DNA from: Plecoglossus altivelis
Taxonomy: Eukaryota > Chordata > Actinopteri > Osmeriformes > Plecoglossidae
Direction: 5' to 3'
DNA: 64,000 bases
NCBI GenBank assembly: GCA_036571765.1
Contig: BROE01000020.1
Location: 17,506,924-17,570,923, forward strand
Below are positions 22,153-34,597 of this stretch, in pieces. The number at the start of each line of letters is the position of its first letter. Position 1 is the first letter of the stretch. The position numbers and the translations under genes were made by a program. The notes under the pieces were generated by a model. It was not told the origin of the DNA and searched no databases. It was given only the letters and a program-made list of their open reading frames with translations.

Positions 22153-23649
22153 ATGGCCCGTGCTGGTGGCGTGACTGCGTCTCTGGTGCAGATAGGGTAC
22201 TTCCTGTTCCTCTTCCTGCTGCGATTGGCTGAGGCCAGCTGTCCGTCTGCCTGCGTGTGCGCCTCGGACATCTTGAGCTGCAGCGCGGCCAGCCTGAAGC
22301 TCCTCCCATTCCCGCTGCCCCTCTCCACCACCACCCTGGACCTCAACCACAACCTGCTGGTTGCCTTGGCGCCAGGCGCCTTCTCCTCCCTGCCCCGCCT
22401 CCGCACCCTCCGCCTGGCTCACAACCGCCTCAGAAACCTGGAGCCAAGAACCTTCCAGAACGCCAGCGTGGGTCTCCGGCACCTGGACCTCTCGTCCAAT
22501 CAGCTGGATCTTCTGGATCGGCACTGGTTCCTGGAGTTGCCTGGTTTACAGGAGCTCCTGCTGTTCAACAACCACATCGTCAAGGTGGAGAGTCTGGCAC
22601 TGGCTCGTCTGGGCATGCTCAGACAGCTGTATCTCAGCCACAACCATCTCTCCGATTTCCCCTTCTCGTCCATCCGGGAGCACAGCCACCCCTACCTGTC
22701 CACCCTGGACTTGTCCTCCAATCGGCTGCTCCAGCTGCCCCTGGAGGATATCACCGCACTGCCCGCCACCCTCCAGAGCGCCCTCTACCTCCACAACAAC
22801 ACGCTGACGTGCGACTGCTCCGTGTACATCCTGTTCCGCCACTGGGAGCAACGAGGCTTCGGCTCGGTCAACAACTTCCGCAGGGAGCACACCTGCCGGC
22901 TGTACGGGGACCACCGTGCCTCGGTCCGCTTCCTGGAGCACAGGGGCTCGTTCGGTAACTGCAGCCTGCCACCCGCCGAGCAGCAGGGGGCGGCGGAGAG
23001 CACCTTGCAGGGGTACGTGGGAGACGCCCTCCTCCTGGACTGCGTGACTCCACTGCGAGGTCGCGACCTCTACTACCAGTGGGTGCTCCCCCACAAGGCC
23101 CACGTGGCGGCGCCGGGGAACGACAACGGTTCGCTGCGCGTGTTTGCCAACGGTTCCCTGGAGATCCTGTCGGTGAGGGCGGAGGACTCGGGCATGTACC
23201 TGTGCATGGTGCAGGACCGGGGACGCCAGCGCAACGAGACGTGGGAGGTGAACGTGACGGTGGCGCAGTGGCAGCAGGAGGCGGAGCCCTTCAACACGGG
23301 CTTCACCACCCTGCTGGGGTGCGTGGTGAGCCTGGTGCTCGTGCTCATGTATCTCTACCTGACCCCCTGTCGCTGCTGCTGCTGCCGCAAGCCCCCCGCC
23401 CCGCCCGCCAACTCCCCCAGCCCCGGCAACGAGGCCAGCGCGCAGTCCTCCATCCTCACCCCCACCCCGCCCGCCACCACCGAGGGGCCGGGCCGCAAGG
23501 TCAGTAACAACAAGCATGTGGTCTTTCTGGAGCCAATCAGAGAGCAGAATGGCCGGCTTAGGGCGGAGCCTCCCAAGCTCCTCCAATCGCAGCGAGGGGA
23601 CACAGACTCCATCATCTCAGTGTTCTCAGACACACCCATCGTGCCATAG
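22153..23649 (+). CDS. amigo3: amigo3, LRR and Ig domain adhesion protein (498 aa, single coding exon)
   Basis: AMIGO proteins are neuronal type I membrane adhesion proteins. AMIGO3 is reported as a LINGO-1/NgR1-type co-receptor in inhibitory axon signalling. Start: ATG 22153 in a strong context (GCGCCATGG), the first in-frame ATG, followed by a signal peptide (about 1-28, core FLFLFLL). LRR N-cap cysteines are C30, C34, C36 and C43. About six LRRs follow (59-218, with LDLSSNQL and LDLSSNRL), then the LRR C-cap (C220, C222, C248, C270). One Ig domain (about 285-370) has C297 and C351 with DSGMYLC. The TM segment is about 383-403 (FNTGFTTLLGCVVSLVLVLM just before and into it), followed by a Cys-rich juxtamembrane CRCCCC. 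The tail carries SAQSSIL and NKHVVFLEP. Seven N-glycosylation sequons (N103, N215, N269, N325, N333, N361, N367) are all extracellular. FNTGFTTLLGC and HVVFLEP point to AMIGO3 over AMIGO1/2. The length is close to mammalian AMIGO3 (about 504). The frame is intact, GC-rich, and antisense within an rnf123 intron. Confidence 0.95.
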   Translation: MARAGGVTASLVQIGYFLFLFLLRLAEASCPSACVCASDILSCSAASLKLLPFPLPLSTTTLDLNHNLLVALAPGAFSSLPRLRTLRLAHNRLRNLEPRTFQNASVGLRHLDLSSNQLDLLDRHWFLELPGLQELLLFNNHIVKVESLALARLGMLRQLYLSHNHLSDFPFSSIREHSHPYLSTLDLSSNRLLQLPLEDITALPATLQSALYLHNNTLTCDCSVYILFRHWEQRGFGSVNNFRREHTCRLYGDHRASVRFLEHRGSFGNCSLPPAEQQGAAESTLQGYVGDALLLDCVTPLRGRDLYYQWVLPHKAHVAAPGNDNGSLRVFANGSLEILSVRAEDSGMYLCMVQDRGRQRNETWEVNVTVAQWQQEAEPFNTGFTTLLGCVVSLVLVLMYLYLTPCRCCCCRKPPAPPANSPSPGNEASAQSSILTPTPPATTEGPGRKVSNNKHVVFLEPIREQNGRLRAEPPKLLQSQRGDTDSIISVFSDTPIVP

Positions 23650-26078
23650 CACCCGACAGCCATCACTTCCTCGTCCTATTCACCCACCTCCTCCTCCCTC
23701 CCCCCCCACCCCGACCTCCCCCACGCCTCCTTCCTGCCAGCTGGGGAGGTCACTGAGACACTCAAAGCAGCACAGAGAGATAGAGGGAGGGGAGGAGAGA
23801 CTGGGAGGAGAGACTGGGAGGAGAGAGACGAGGAGCGGAGAGACCGGAGAGACCGGGAGACTCCTAGATCAGGCGAGAGGACTCTGGAGGTGTACAGGAG
23901 AAGGCCGATGTGATCAGGTCAGCGGGGGAACGCAGCCTCTAAACATCCAGCCTCTCAGCTTAGAGCTCCTTACTGCACAGCATGATCCTATAGACAGATC
24001 TACAGTACACACACACACACACACAGCTACAGATACAGCTAATGCTACAGCACAGCGCTGCTAAAATGACTGCTACGGCTACAGTACAGCTACTGTACAG
24101 CGCTGCTCTAAAAACACCTAGAGCTACAGTACAGATGTAGCTACTCTCACAGTACAGCTACATCACAGGTACAGTACTGCTACCGCTCTGGCTGCAGTAA
24201 CTGGAACAGCTCACGCAAAAAAACGGCTATAATGACAGTAACAGTACGCCCACGCACTCCGACAGTACAGCTACAGTACAGCAACATCCAATGTAACGTA
24301 CAGCTACAATATAGCTACTACCTAGCATGGCCAAGGCTGAGTACCACCATCACCGCGCATGCACACGACAACATTGTTGTCAGAGGAGCGGCCGGCCTTC
24401 AGCTTCAAGCGGCGTTGAAAGCCCCGTTTTCCCAGCTAGCGAGCTTAGCGGCGTTAGCGCCCGCAGACAGAGACAGCAGACCCCCGGAAGCCTGGAGGAG
24501 CGGCGCAGAGCGGCAGGGCTGACACAATGGGAGGAAGCTTTTAACGGGTATAAAAATAGACCAGAGAGATGAGAGCGGAGCTGGGAGGTGCCCCTGCCCC
24601 CGCCCCCCCCCCCCCCCCCACCCACCACCGGGACCCCCCGCGGTGACATTACTAGTGTGTGTGTGTGTGAAGGATGTATGGACTCGAATGGCTGAACTTG
24701 TAGCGATATACGGAGAATATAAGAATCTTGGTGTAAGGTGAGAATGGTGTTGGCAGCGCGGGATGATGTGGGTGGATGTGAGTGTATGTAACGTGACGAG
24801 CCCAGCTTGTGCGGGTGACCCGACTGTGCCGCCAGATTGATCTCTCGTCTAATTCGAGGGATGAGAGGGGGGGGGGAGGGGAGGACACTCTAGTCGTGCT
24901 GGTAGCCAGTGTGCGGCCATGTTGGATCTGAAGCGACCTTTGAAACAGAAACCCTGTTCTGTGCAATCCACGCCAAAGATGTGACCTATTTGTGTACAGA
25001 CCAGGTGATTATTGTTTGGTCATCAATGATTTCACTGATCGAGCTATTGAGATGGGTAGCATGCGAAATGCTTTATGTGATGGTTCAATTTTGTTTTTGT
25101 CTTATCCGCTCTCGTCGTGTAGCAGACGCGCGCGCGCTGCACTCCCCAGGCCATGGATCTTCGTTCGCCCCGTTCGCGCGTGCTGCACGGTTGCCACGTG
25201 TTGCCGACCAATGCGCCCGCTGTGGATCCCGTCCTTTTTCCTCTCACCTCTCAATAGATCTAACTAAAATCCTTTCAACTGGACTGTCCAGAAACGTCGA
25301 TTGTCATTATTTGTTGATGATCTCAGTGTGTGACGGATAGGAGGAGTTGTGTGCCGTGCATGATCGACAACCCACGACTCGAGTGGTCTGTGTGAACCCA
25401 GCATTGTGCGTATCCGACCAAGTCACGTGATCCATCACCTACGAGTTCGTATCGATACAGACTTCACCATGCGATCATCAATCTAGCCTTGTGAGCCCAG
25501 TATTTCGAGTGAACATGGATTCACCACCTGGGATGTTCGAATAGGCTGAATGCACCTGTGGACTTGCAGAGGCTGTGGTGATGAGCAAACCCTCACTACT
25601 GCCTTCAGCATCTACTGAAGAGACAATCCACTGACAGCAGAAGTGCACTGCTCAGAAACTGAGGCCTGCAGCTGGCTGCTTTCCTGTTCGCTTTCCATCT
25701 CTTCCCTCACATTCCCGTGTCTGTCTGTCTGCCTGTCTGTCTGTGTGCGTGCACGTGTTGTCCAGCGGTATCGAGAATCATATTTATGTGTGTGTGTGTG
25801 TGTGTGTGTGTGCCTGTCTGTGTGTGAGTGCACGTGTTGTCAAATGGTATCAAGAGTCATATGTGTGTGCGTGTTGTCAAACGGTATCAAAAGTCATATT
25901 TATGTGTGTGTGTGTGTGTGCACGTGTTGTCAAACAGTATCAAAAGTCATATTTATGTGTGTGAGTGTGTGTGCATGTGCGTGTGTGTGTGCATGTGTGT
26001 GCATGTGTGTGTGCAAATGGTATCATAAGTCATATTTACTATTACCAGGAGGTGCTCTCCAAGAAAGTCAATAATAAA
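23650..26078 (+). other. amigo3: probable amigo3 3' UTR and downstream region
   Basis: Non-coding sequence after the stop. A stretch from 23990 to 24320 is built from short ctacagtacagctac-like units, a C-run lies at 24604-24619, and CpG-rich segments lie at 24340-24540 and 25120-25240. The first canonical AATAAA on the plus strand that I found is at 26073-26078. The true polyadenylation site is unknown. Confidence 0.3.
25740..26035. repeat. irregular minisatellite with CACGTG boxes
   Basis: Five copies of a unit around gttgtcaaacggtatcaaaagtcatatttatg are separated by (TG)n of varying length. CACGTG occurs at 25752, 25831 and 25921. Confidence 0.8.
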
Positions 26079-26320
26079 TCACCTTAGCACTAAGCAGCAT
26101 AAGACTTTCAAACAAGGTTAGTTCTAATTAAAACCAAGTTTAATGTAAGCACCTCCCAGTGTGAATTTGTGAGTGTGTGTGTGCGAGAAAAGGCCTGTGT
26201 GGTCCTAGTTTAATTAGCTGTCATGGGTCACTGTTAAATCATGAAATGCCAGATTGTCTGTCAGAGAACTAGAATCTGGGGCGTGCGAGCCATAATTATG
26301 TGGATGTCAGGAAGTCTGCC

Positions 26321-26353
<33 letters not shown>

Positions 26354-27655
26354 TGTGTGTGGTGTGTGGTGTGCGCGTGAGCTTGGATCAGGGCAGATAA
26401 AATGACTGCTACAGCTTCACTAACGCAACGCATCCACTTGTCTCCTCTCATCCTACACTCTCAGTACAGCATGTCCTCTCTCTTCATGCACGCTTAGTAG
26501 CAACCATAATATCAATCACTCTGAGACCACCAGCGTACTGGACCTCATCAGCTAGAGTCGCATCTCCCAGTTGACCCGTCGTGGTCGCGAGTTAACAGAT
26601 GCCCCCGAGCGCCCCATATGAGCCATGTCTGACGGGCTGAGGTCCCTGTGAAGGCCCTTGTAAGGCCCTTGGGGCCCCTGGGGACAGGGAGGGGCCGTGG
26701 GAGATGCTCAGCGCTTCGTGATGGAGCCTGAGAGATCAACGCTCCGGCTGTTTGACAGCACGGGCGTCTCTCTGGGAGACGGGGGCAGCGGGAACCGAAG
26801 ACATCACGCTCAATAGCGAGCCACTATCGCTCTCCTAGAGAGGTAGAGAGGAACGGGGAGAGGGAGAGGGAGGGGGGGGGAGGAGGTGTAGAGGCTGAGA
26901 TGGAGAGAGTCTTCCAGGGAGAAAAGCAGAATATAATAGGGTATGTATGTGGGGGGACGGGGGGGAACGACGACAAAGGCAAAATGAAAAAGCGGCTCGT
27001 ACAAATGCAAAACCAGTCCGCGTATCGCCAGGGCGCTGTGTCACGGAAACATAATCACAACGAGCTGAATTACAGCCTCTGGGGCCTCTTCAGCAGTGAG
27101 CCGTCTAGGAGATCTGCCTCTCCACACACTTCATTAGACGGGGGCTCCGAACCAGGGGGCCTAGCAGAGGTACAACTGCACCTTAACAAACAGACATTCT
27201 TCGAAAAGGTAATCGAATGACTTCAAACGCTTTGTTGCGCAACCGTATCTTCTCCAGTGAGCTCCCGCTAGCTTTGTACGCCACCATACTAATACTAGCT
27301 ACAAAACACGGCTTGCATTTTAGCTCCCTGCTCCAAAATACTATATGCATACTAGCGCCGTTCTCTATCATATTACATTCATACTAGCTCCATACTGTAC
27401 TATACTCATACCAGCTTTAGACTTCAATCAAACAATCATGCAATCTTTCTAACTCAATCCATACTCCTTCATACTGAAAGGTTACTTATCAAGAGCTACT
27501 TACTCAAACCCACCCTTCCGTACTCACCCTTCCACACTCATACTACCAACACATACTAGCTCCCTGTGTGTGCTCCATGTCTAGTACACAGCGTGGAGGA
27601 CTCACACCCCTTGCCTAGCACCCTCCCCCCACATAAATCCCTCTGGCAGAGAAAG
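26079..27655. other. rnf123 intron, mostly unique
   Basis: (TG)n 26322-26372, G/GA-rich 26840-26885, and from 27280 loosely repeated catactagctcc motifs. No exon supported. Confidence 0.5.
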
Positions 27656-27659
27656 TAGG

Positions 27660-27987
27660 CTGCTTCCGCAACTGCTGGAAAAGAAGAGAGAGATGGAGGG
27701 ATGGAGAGCTATATTGAGGAGGGGGAAGAGAGAGAGAACAGGGGAGAGAGAGAGAACAGGTGAGAGAGAAAACAGGAGAGAGAGAAAGAGAGAGAGACAG
27801 AGACAGACTGTGAGAGAGACAGAAAGAGAGAGACAGAAGGAGATAGAGAGACAGAGAGAGACAAAGAGAGAGGGAGTGAGAGAGAGAGAAAGAGAGAGAC
27901 AAAGAGAGAGAGAGGGAGGGAGAGAGACAGAAAGAGAGAGACAGAAGGAGAAAGAGAGACAGAGAGAGGGAGAGAGAGGGAGTGAGT

Positions 27988-28021
<34 letters not shown>

Positions 28022-28145
28022 GAGAGAAAGAGAGAAAGAGAGAAAGAGAGAAAGAGAGAGAGAGGGAGGGAGAGAGACAGAAAGAGACGAGACAGAAGGA
28101 GAAAGAGAGACAGAGAGAGGGAGAGAGAGAGAGAGAGAAAGAGAG

Positions 28146-28185
<40 letters not shown>

Positions 28186-28257
28186 AGAGAGACAGAAAGA
28201 GACGAGACAGAAGGAGAAAGAGAGACAGAGAGAGGGAGAGAGAGGGAGTGAGTGAGT

Positions 28258-28298
<41 letters not shown>

Positions 28299-28310
28299 GG
28301 CACGTAGGCA
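27660..28310. repeat. 650 bp purine tract (GAGAGACAGAAAGA)n
   Basis: Nearly uninterrupted polypurine plus strand with internal duplications (gagggagggagagagacaga recurs at about 27912, 28062 and 28179). Confidence 0.9.
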
Positions 28311-28870
28311 GGGCAGGAAAGGCTTCGAACCACCCGGAGGATAAATCACTGCCTGCACGCCTTCCTTCCGCATGGCCTGCTGCAGTCATTTCCTGCGTCG
28401 GTGTGGCATTAATATGGTATTATTACGGTGTAATTGAGAGCCATAGATCTTCCATCAGAGCAGGCTCCGAGATCACATGACTACTAATCGCATCAACACA
28501 CATTATTAAAGTATGTCGCACATGAAAAACAAGGGTGAAAGAGTACTGTTGGATTATGACGACACAGTCAGTACAATTAATCCAAGTCAACAGTTTGTAA
28601 CCTACTTATCCCTGTTTAAAACTGTTTGAACAGTTCAAACCCGCCTATTGTACCTTGGATTGAAAGCATATCCATCTCTCTTTGTCTTAAATATCCCCTG
28701 TTGTTATTCATAGAACAGATTTTCAGCGAAAATTAGAGTTTTTCCCCTCACAGTTTACTGTCACACTTCAGTATCTCAGTTCAGTCGTGGCGCCTAGAAG
28801 TTCTGATTTCATTCTGGAGACGCGTCTCTGATGTCTGGATAATTCAGGGCAGTCCTGCTGGCACTCTGAG
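28311..28870. other. unique intron sequence
   Basis: Non-repetitive and AT-rich. No feature recognised. Confidence 0.5.
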
Positions 28871-28879
28871 GATCGTTTC

Positions 28880-29350
28880 ATACAGCTGCTGTAACACACC
28901 ACTCTGAGCAGTGGAACCATGACACACACACACACTACTGTAACACACCACTCTGAGCAGTGGAACCATGACACACACACACTACTGTAACACACCACTC
29001 TGAGCAGTGGAACCATGACACGCACACACCACTCTGAGCAGTGGAACCACACCACACACACACACTACTGTAACACACCACTCTGAGCAGTGGAACCACA
29101 CCACACACACACCACTCTGAGCAGTGGAACCACACCACACACACACACTACTGTAACACACCACTCTGAGCAGTGGAACCATGACACACACACACCCCTC
29201 TGAGCAGTGGAACCACACCACACACACACACTACTGTAACACACCACTCTGAGCAGTGGAACCATGACACACACACACCACTCTGAGCAGTGGAACCACA
29301 CCACACACACACTACTGTAACACACCACTCTGAGCAGTGGAACCATGACA
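28880..29350. repeat. minisatellite with hairpin-forming core
   Basis: Ten copies of ccactctgagcagtggaacc are separated by either (CA)n plus ctactgtaaca or (CA)n alone, giving alternating short and long units. The core CCACTCTGAGCAGTGG has 5 bp self-complementary ends. Confidence 0.9.
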
Positions 29351-29439
29351 CACACACATGCGCGCGCACGTGCACACACTACAGAGGAACTCAACTTGTT
29401 CAAATATTAATCTGCTTCCACTTTTGCACAAACTCACAC

Positions 29440-29440
29440 G

Positions 29441-29477
<37 letters not shown>

Positions 29478-30225
29478 ACACACATACACACACACACACA
29501 AAGCTTTTCGAATCCCATTAGTGCATCAGCTTTAGTACATATTGGCTGTAATTTTCTCTTTGCCACGCTCGCTTTCCCCTACGAAAAATTCCAGGAACCA
29601 GCACTCCCTGCCCGAGGAAGCTAAACTTCCTAAACAAAACTCTGAAATACTGTATTTACCACACCTGCTGTAAGAGAGTGTGTGTTACATGTTGCTGTGT
29701 GTGTGTGTACCTGCCTCTGTGTACAGTATGTGTGTACTTGCCTCTGTGTACAGTGTGTGTGTACCTGCCTCTGTGTACAGTTATATGTGAGTGTACCCAC
29801 CTCTGTGTACAGTATGTGTGTGTACCCGCCTCTGTGTACAGTATGTGTGTGTACCTGCCTCTGTGTACAGTGTGTGTCTGTGTGTGTCTGTGTGTGTGTA
29901 CCTGCCTCTGTGTACAGTGTGTGTGTGTACCTGCCTCTGTGTACAGTGTGTGTGTGTGTGTACCTGCCTCTGTGTACAGTATGTGTGTGTGTGTGTGTGT
30001 GGTGTGTGTGGCATGTTTGTCTGAGCCAGAAGGAGTTTTCTTCAGCTGTTTCATGTTCCCATCCACGTCTTGTTGTGACAGACCAGTATAGCAGACCAAT
30101 TAGCCTGACAGGCCTTCTTAAGACTGCCTCCATATTAGTACAGCTGCCTAGTATTTGTGTGTGCGCGCGCTGTGTGTATGTGCACGCTGTGTGTGTGTGT
30201 GTGTGTGTGTGTTGGTGTTTGCCCT
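29440..30225. repeat. (CA)n and GTGTACCTGCCTCTGTGTACA minisatellite
   Basis: (CA)n 29445-29500; about nine units of tacctgcctctgtgtacagt with (TG)n spacers 29705-29985; (TG)n 30190-30212. Confidence 0.85.
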
Positions 30226-30945
30226 TTCTCCTGGCAGAGAGACAAGCTAAACGTTAATACAGGAGCCATCTCCCTCTAGCTGTCTGGTGACGAGCAAACA
30301 CGGCAGAGTCATCTAGACAATATGGCCGACTCATCCTCATGCGGATGATGCGGCAGAGCGCAGCGCAGGAGACTGGAGGGCGTGCTGGTGTGACACACAC
30401 GCGCATGTGACCTGATGGTATGTGCGGTAACAATTAATGCTCCCGATAGTGACCGTGGCTATAAACCTTTCAAGAAAGCCCGTGAACAATGACCTCCAGC
30501 GTTCGGCTTTCAAAATCGTTGCTTCAAAACAAGCTTGTGTGACGTCTGACCATAGAAGGACAGAGAGAATCACATTCCTCTCCAGTCTAATCAGCTCCAC
30601 CGGACATAAAAAGGTCCAAGCTGCCTTGGGGTTTCTGGGAAGGGGGTCAGCAGTGGGAGGCAAGATCCCAACTCAGACCTCGTCCGACAGAGGAACTCGT
30701 TATCGTCCACACGGACGCGTCTCAACCTCATCCAGATCATCCCCAGCTGCTGAGGGAAGGCAGCTGAGCTGAGAGACAGTTCCTCTGGTCTGACAGAAGG
30801 GGGGGGAGAGGGGACGACAGCTTCACGTGGATGATTCCAACACCACATGGGGGATGTGAGTGGGAACAGGTGCCAGGTGCTTGAGAGGAGATAAGATGGA
30901 GAGACAGAAACAGAGGACGGGGAGGGGGAGAGAGTGAAGGGGGGG
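30226..30945. other. unique intron sequence
   Basis: No exon or element recognised. A G-run (30938-30948) ends it. Confidence 0.5.
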
Positions 30946-30948
30946 GGG

Positions 30949-31254
30949 ACAGACAGGAACAGACAGACAGCACAGACAGACAGACAGACAGGACAGACAG
31001 ACAGACAGACAACAGGACCAGACAGACAGACAGACCAACAGCACAGCACAGACAGAAAACAGACAGACAACAGCAGACAGACAAGACAGACAGACAGACA
31101 GACAGCACAGACACACACACAGACAGATAGACAGACAGACCAGACAGACAGACAGACAGAAACAGACAGACAGACAGACAGTACAGACAGACAGACGGAC
31201 AGACCAGACGAACAGACAGACAGAACAGACAGACAGACAGACAACAGAGAGACA

Positions 31255-31295
<41 letters not shown>

Positions 31296-31474
31296 GACAG
31301 ACAGACAGACAGGATCAGACAGGACAGACAGACAGACCAGACAGACAGACACGACAGCACAGACAGACAGACAGACAGACAAGACAGACAGACAGCACAG
31401 AACAGACAGACAGGACAGACAGACACAGACAGACCAAGACAGACAGACAGACAGGCACAGACCAGACAGACAGA

Positions 31475-31505
<31 letters not shown>

Positions 31506-31515
31506 GTGACAGACA

Positions 31516-31577
<62 letters not shown>

Positions 31578-31614
31578 CAGACAGACAGGACAGACAGACA
31601 GACAGACAGACAAG

Positions 31615-31677
<63 letters not shown>

Positions 31678-31689
31678 GATATAGTACAG

Positions 31690-31741
<52 letters not shown>

Positions 31742-32010
31742 GGACAGACAGACAGACAGACAGACAGGACAACAGACAGACAGGACAGCAGGACAGACAG
31801 ACAACAGGGACAGACAGACAGACAGACAGACAGGACAGACAGACAGACAACAGACGACAGACAGACAGACAGACAGACAGGACAGACAGACAGACAGAAC
31901 AGACAGACAGAACAGACAGACAGACAGACCAGGCAGGCTGACAGACAGACATGCACGCAGGGAGCAAGGCAGCTCTCGGTTTTGAGTACGCTATCTAAAG
32001 TCAGACAGAC

Positions 32011-32080
<70 letters not shown>
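30949..32080. repeat. 1.1 kb (GACA)n tract
   Basis: Nearly continuous CAGA tetranucleotide array with interruptions such as ggacagac and aacagac. 31930-32005 is mostly unique. It yields a 458-codon Cys/Leu/Ser/Val frame on the minus strand that is an artefact. Confidence 0.95.
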
Positions 32081-32364
32081 AAACAGGGAATACAGGAAGA
32101 CAGGGCGGTAGCAGGAAATGAATCGGAGCTGCAGTCTCTGAAGATAACCATCCTAACAGGAGTCTAGCACATATAACGTCTTCCAGCAAGATAGCCCACG
32201 AAGGCATGCAGGCTTGGTGTCATACCAACAACATTCAGGGTGACATGTCCAGCAGGGCCGGCTGGGAGCTGTCTGTTCATCATACTAGACAACCATCATC
32301 CCTGATATTAAGTCCGCGAAGAGGCCATTTGAGCACAAGGCGTGCTTCAGAAGAACAAGCATCT

Positions 32365-32612
32365 GGGCTCCACAGCGTAGAGCTCCACAGCTTAGAGCTC
32401 CACAGCTAGAGCTCCACAGCGTAGAGCTCCACAGCTAGAGCTCCACAGCGTAGAGCTCCACAGCTAGAGCTCCACAGCTAGAGCTCCACAGCGTAGAGCT
32501 CCACAGCGTAGAGCTAGAGCTCCACAGCTAGAGCTCCACAGCGTGGAGCTCCACAGCGTAGAGCTCCACAGCGTAGAGCTCCACAGTATAGAGCTCCACA
32601 GTATAGAGCTCC
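32365..32612. repeat. minisatellite (agagctccacagcgt)
   Basis: About 17 units of 14-17 bp around agagctccacagc(g)ta. Each contains AGAGCTC-type sequence. Confidence 0.9.
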
Positions 32613-32749
32613 AAGTCAGAGCCCTCCAGCTTGCAGACCGTATACGCCCTGGCCCTGTCAGAACTATCTGCTAGCAACTTCCTGTAACAGACTTCTTCTG
32701 CCTTCCCTTAAAGACCCATTATGGAGGTATTCCCCTCCCTCTTTCTCTC

Positions 32750-33110
32750 TCTTGCTCTCTCCCTCCCTCCCTCCCTCCCTCCCTCTCTCCCTGGCACGCT
32801 AAAATGTTTACCATCAATCATTTATGAGGCTACAGAGAAAATAAAAGCATCTAAAAAAACAGTGTGGATGTGTGAGTCTGGAGCAAGGACAACAACACGC
32901 TAGCTACACAGGCAGCTAGCAAGTTACACAGGCAGCTAGCAAGTTACACAGGCAGCTAGTTAGCTACACATTCAGCTAGCAAGTTACAAAAGCAGCTAGC
33001 AAGTTACACAGGCAGATAGCTAGTTAGACAGGCAGATACCTAGCAACACAGGCAGCTAGCTACTTACACAGGCAGCTATATAGCTACACAGGCAGATAGC
33101 TAGCGAGGGT
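32750..33110. repeat. (CCCT)n and acacaggcagctagcaagtt minisatellite
   Basis: (CCCT)n 32760-32785; about ten units of roughly 21 bp with gctagc palindromes 32899-33105. Confidence 0.85.
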
Positions 33111-33668
33111 AGGAGTGAGGGCAGCTAGTTTGTGAAGAACTAGGAGTTTTCCCATGTCTTAACAATACAGTTTGGATTGGTGAGAAAGACTGAATTGCAA
33201 GCCTGTAATCTAATACGTAAATGAATTACAAAATATGTGGAACAACCAGCATTGAAGTGGTGAAGAGTCTGAATGGGCAGTGACTGACAGCAAGAGTTCA
33301 TCAAAATGACTAAGAGGGAAAAGGAGGGAATATGGAGGATAGGAAAGAGGGAGAGAGAGCTGGACAGAGGGGGCTTAGTAGTGTAGGGCAAGACTTTAGG
33401 TTGCAGGGAGAACCTGCCAGGGGTGCCTGGGCACTGGCATCACCATCATCACCTTCATTAAATCGTTCAACTTAATTATTCTAATTATTACCCTTCGTTA
33501 TCAACATTAACCTTCCCGATCCTCATCGTTAACCACCATCATCATCCACACCATTAACCACCATCACCATCACTCTAATGATTACCCTTCATCATCAACA
33601 TTAACCATCATTCTCATCATTTACCTTCATCGTCAACATTCACCTTTATCATTATCGTTATCCCATGA
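33111..33668. other. intron with ATC/CAT-rich low complexity
   Basis: Unique to 33430, then catcaccatcatc-like imperfect repeats to 33660. Confidence 0.6.
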
Positions 33669-33671
33669 GCC

Positions 33672-34195
33672 AGCTGCTCTGAGTGACTCCTGCTCTGAGT
33701 GACTCCTGCTCTGAGTGACTCCTGCTCTGAGTGACTGCTGCTCTGAGTGACTCCTGCTCTGAGTGACTCCTGCTCTGAGTGACTCCTGCTCTGACTCACT
33801 GCTGCTCTGAGTGACTGCTGCTCTGACTCACTGCTGCTCTGAGTGACTCCTGCTCTGAGTGACTCCTGCTCTGACTCACTGCTGCTCTGACTCACTGCTG
33901 CTCTGATTCACTGCTGCTCTGAGTGACTGCTGCTCTGGGTGACGGCTGCTCTGACTGACTTCTTCTAAAGGAGTAGAGAGTTGAGGGGAGGAAGCTAGCA
34001 AGAAGGAAGGAGGTTATGATCTAAGAGGTAGGGGGTGAGAGGTTAGGATCTAGAAGGTAGGAGGTAAGAGGTTGGGATCTAGGAGGTAGGAGGTTAGGAT
34101 CTAGGAGGTGAGAGGATAGGATCTAGGAGGTGAGAGGATAGGATTTAGGAGGTTAGGATCTACGAAGTGAGAGGATAGGATCTAGGAGGTAGGGG
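33672..34195. repeat. two adjacent minisatellites
   Basis: 15 bp tgctctgagtgactcc units 33675-33955, then about 20 bp ggatctaggaggtgagagga units 34015-34195. Confidence 0.9.
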
Positions 34196-34351
34196 GCCAA
34201 GGGATTAGGAGTCTTAAAGTGGCAGTGTAGGAGTGGGCAGGGTATAGAGAGAGCGAGAGAGAGAAAACAGCTAGCAGGGTTTTAATGCAGAGCCAAAAGG
34301 AGATATGTAAAATCAAGTGATTTAGTCCTTGTTCAAGCGAGTGTGTGTGTG

Positions 34352-34395
<44 letters not shown>

Positions 34396-34551
34396 TGTGA
34401 GCGTTCATGAGAGAGAGAGCAAACGAAAGACATTTTCATCGCCCTTTCTATTATCCTGTTCTTTTCTTCATTAACTGAGCATGGTCACGACAGCCCTCAC
34501 GCCATTGTGCTATAGCAAACACAAGTACACACAGATTTTCAACAGAAGAGG

Positions 34552-34597
<46 letters not shown>

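Noticed and set aside
22546..23586. 346-codon minus-strand frame opposite amigo3
   Set aside because: Shadow of GC-rich amigo3 coding sequence; no domain, no conserved motif, and the plus frame has full AMIGO architecture.
27602..28389. Overlapping Ser/Leu-rich frames of over 200 codons on the minus strand
   Set aside because: Translations of the (GA)n tract in several frames; same for frames at 6062-7221, 8011-8640, 15218-15760, 49019-49449 and 62861-63511.
30591..31967. 458-codon minus-strand frame rich in CLSVCLSV
   Set aside because: Pure translation of (GACA)n; no non-repetitive core.
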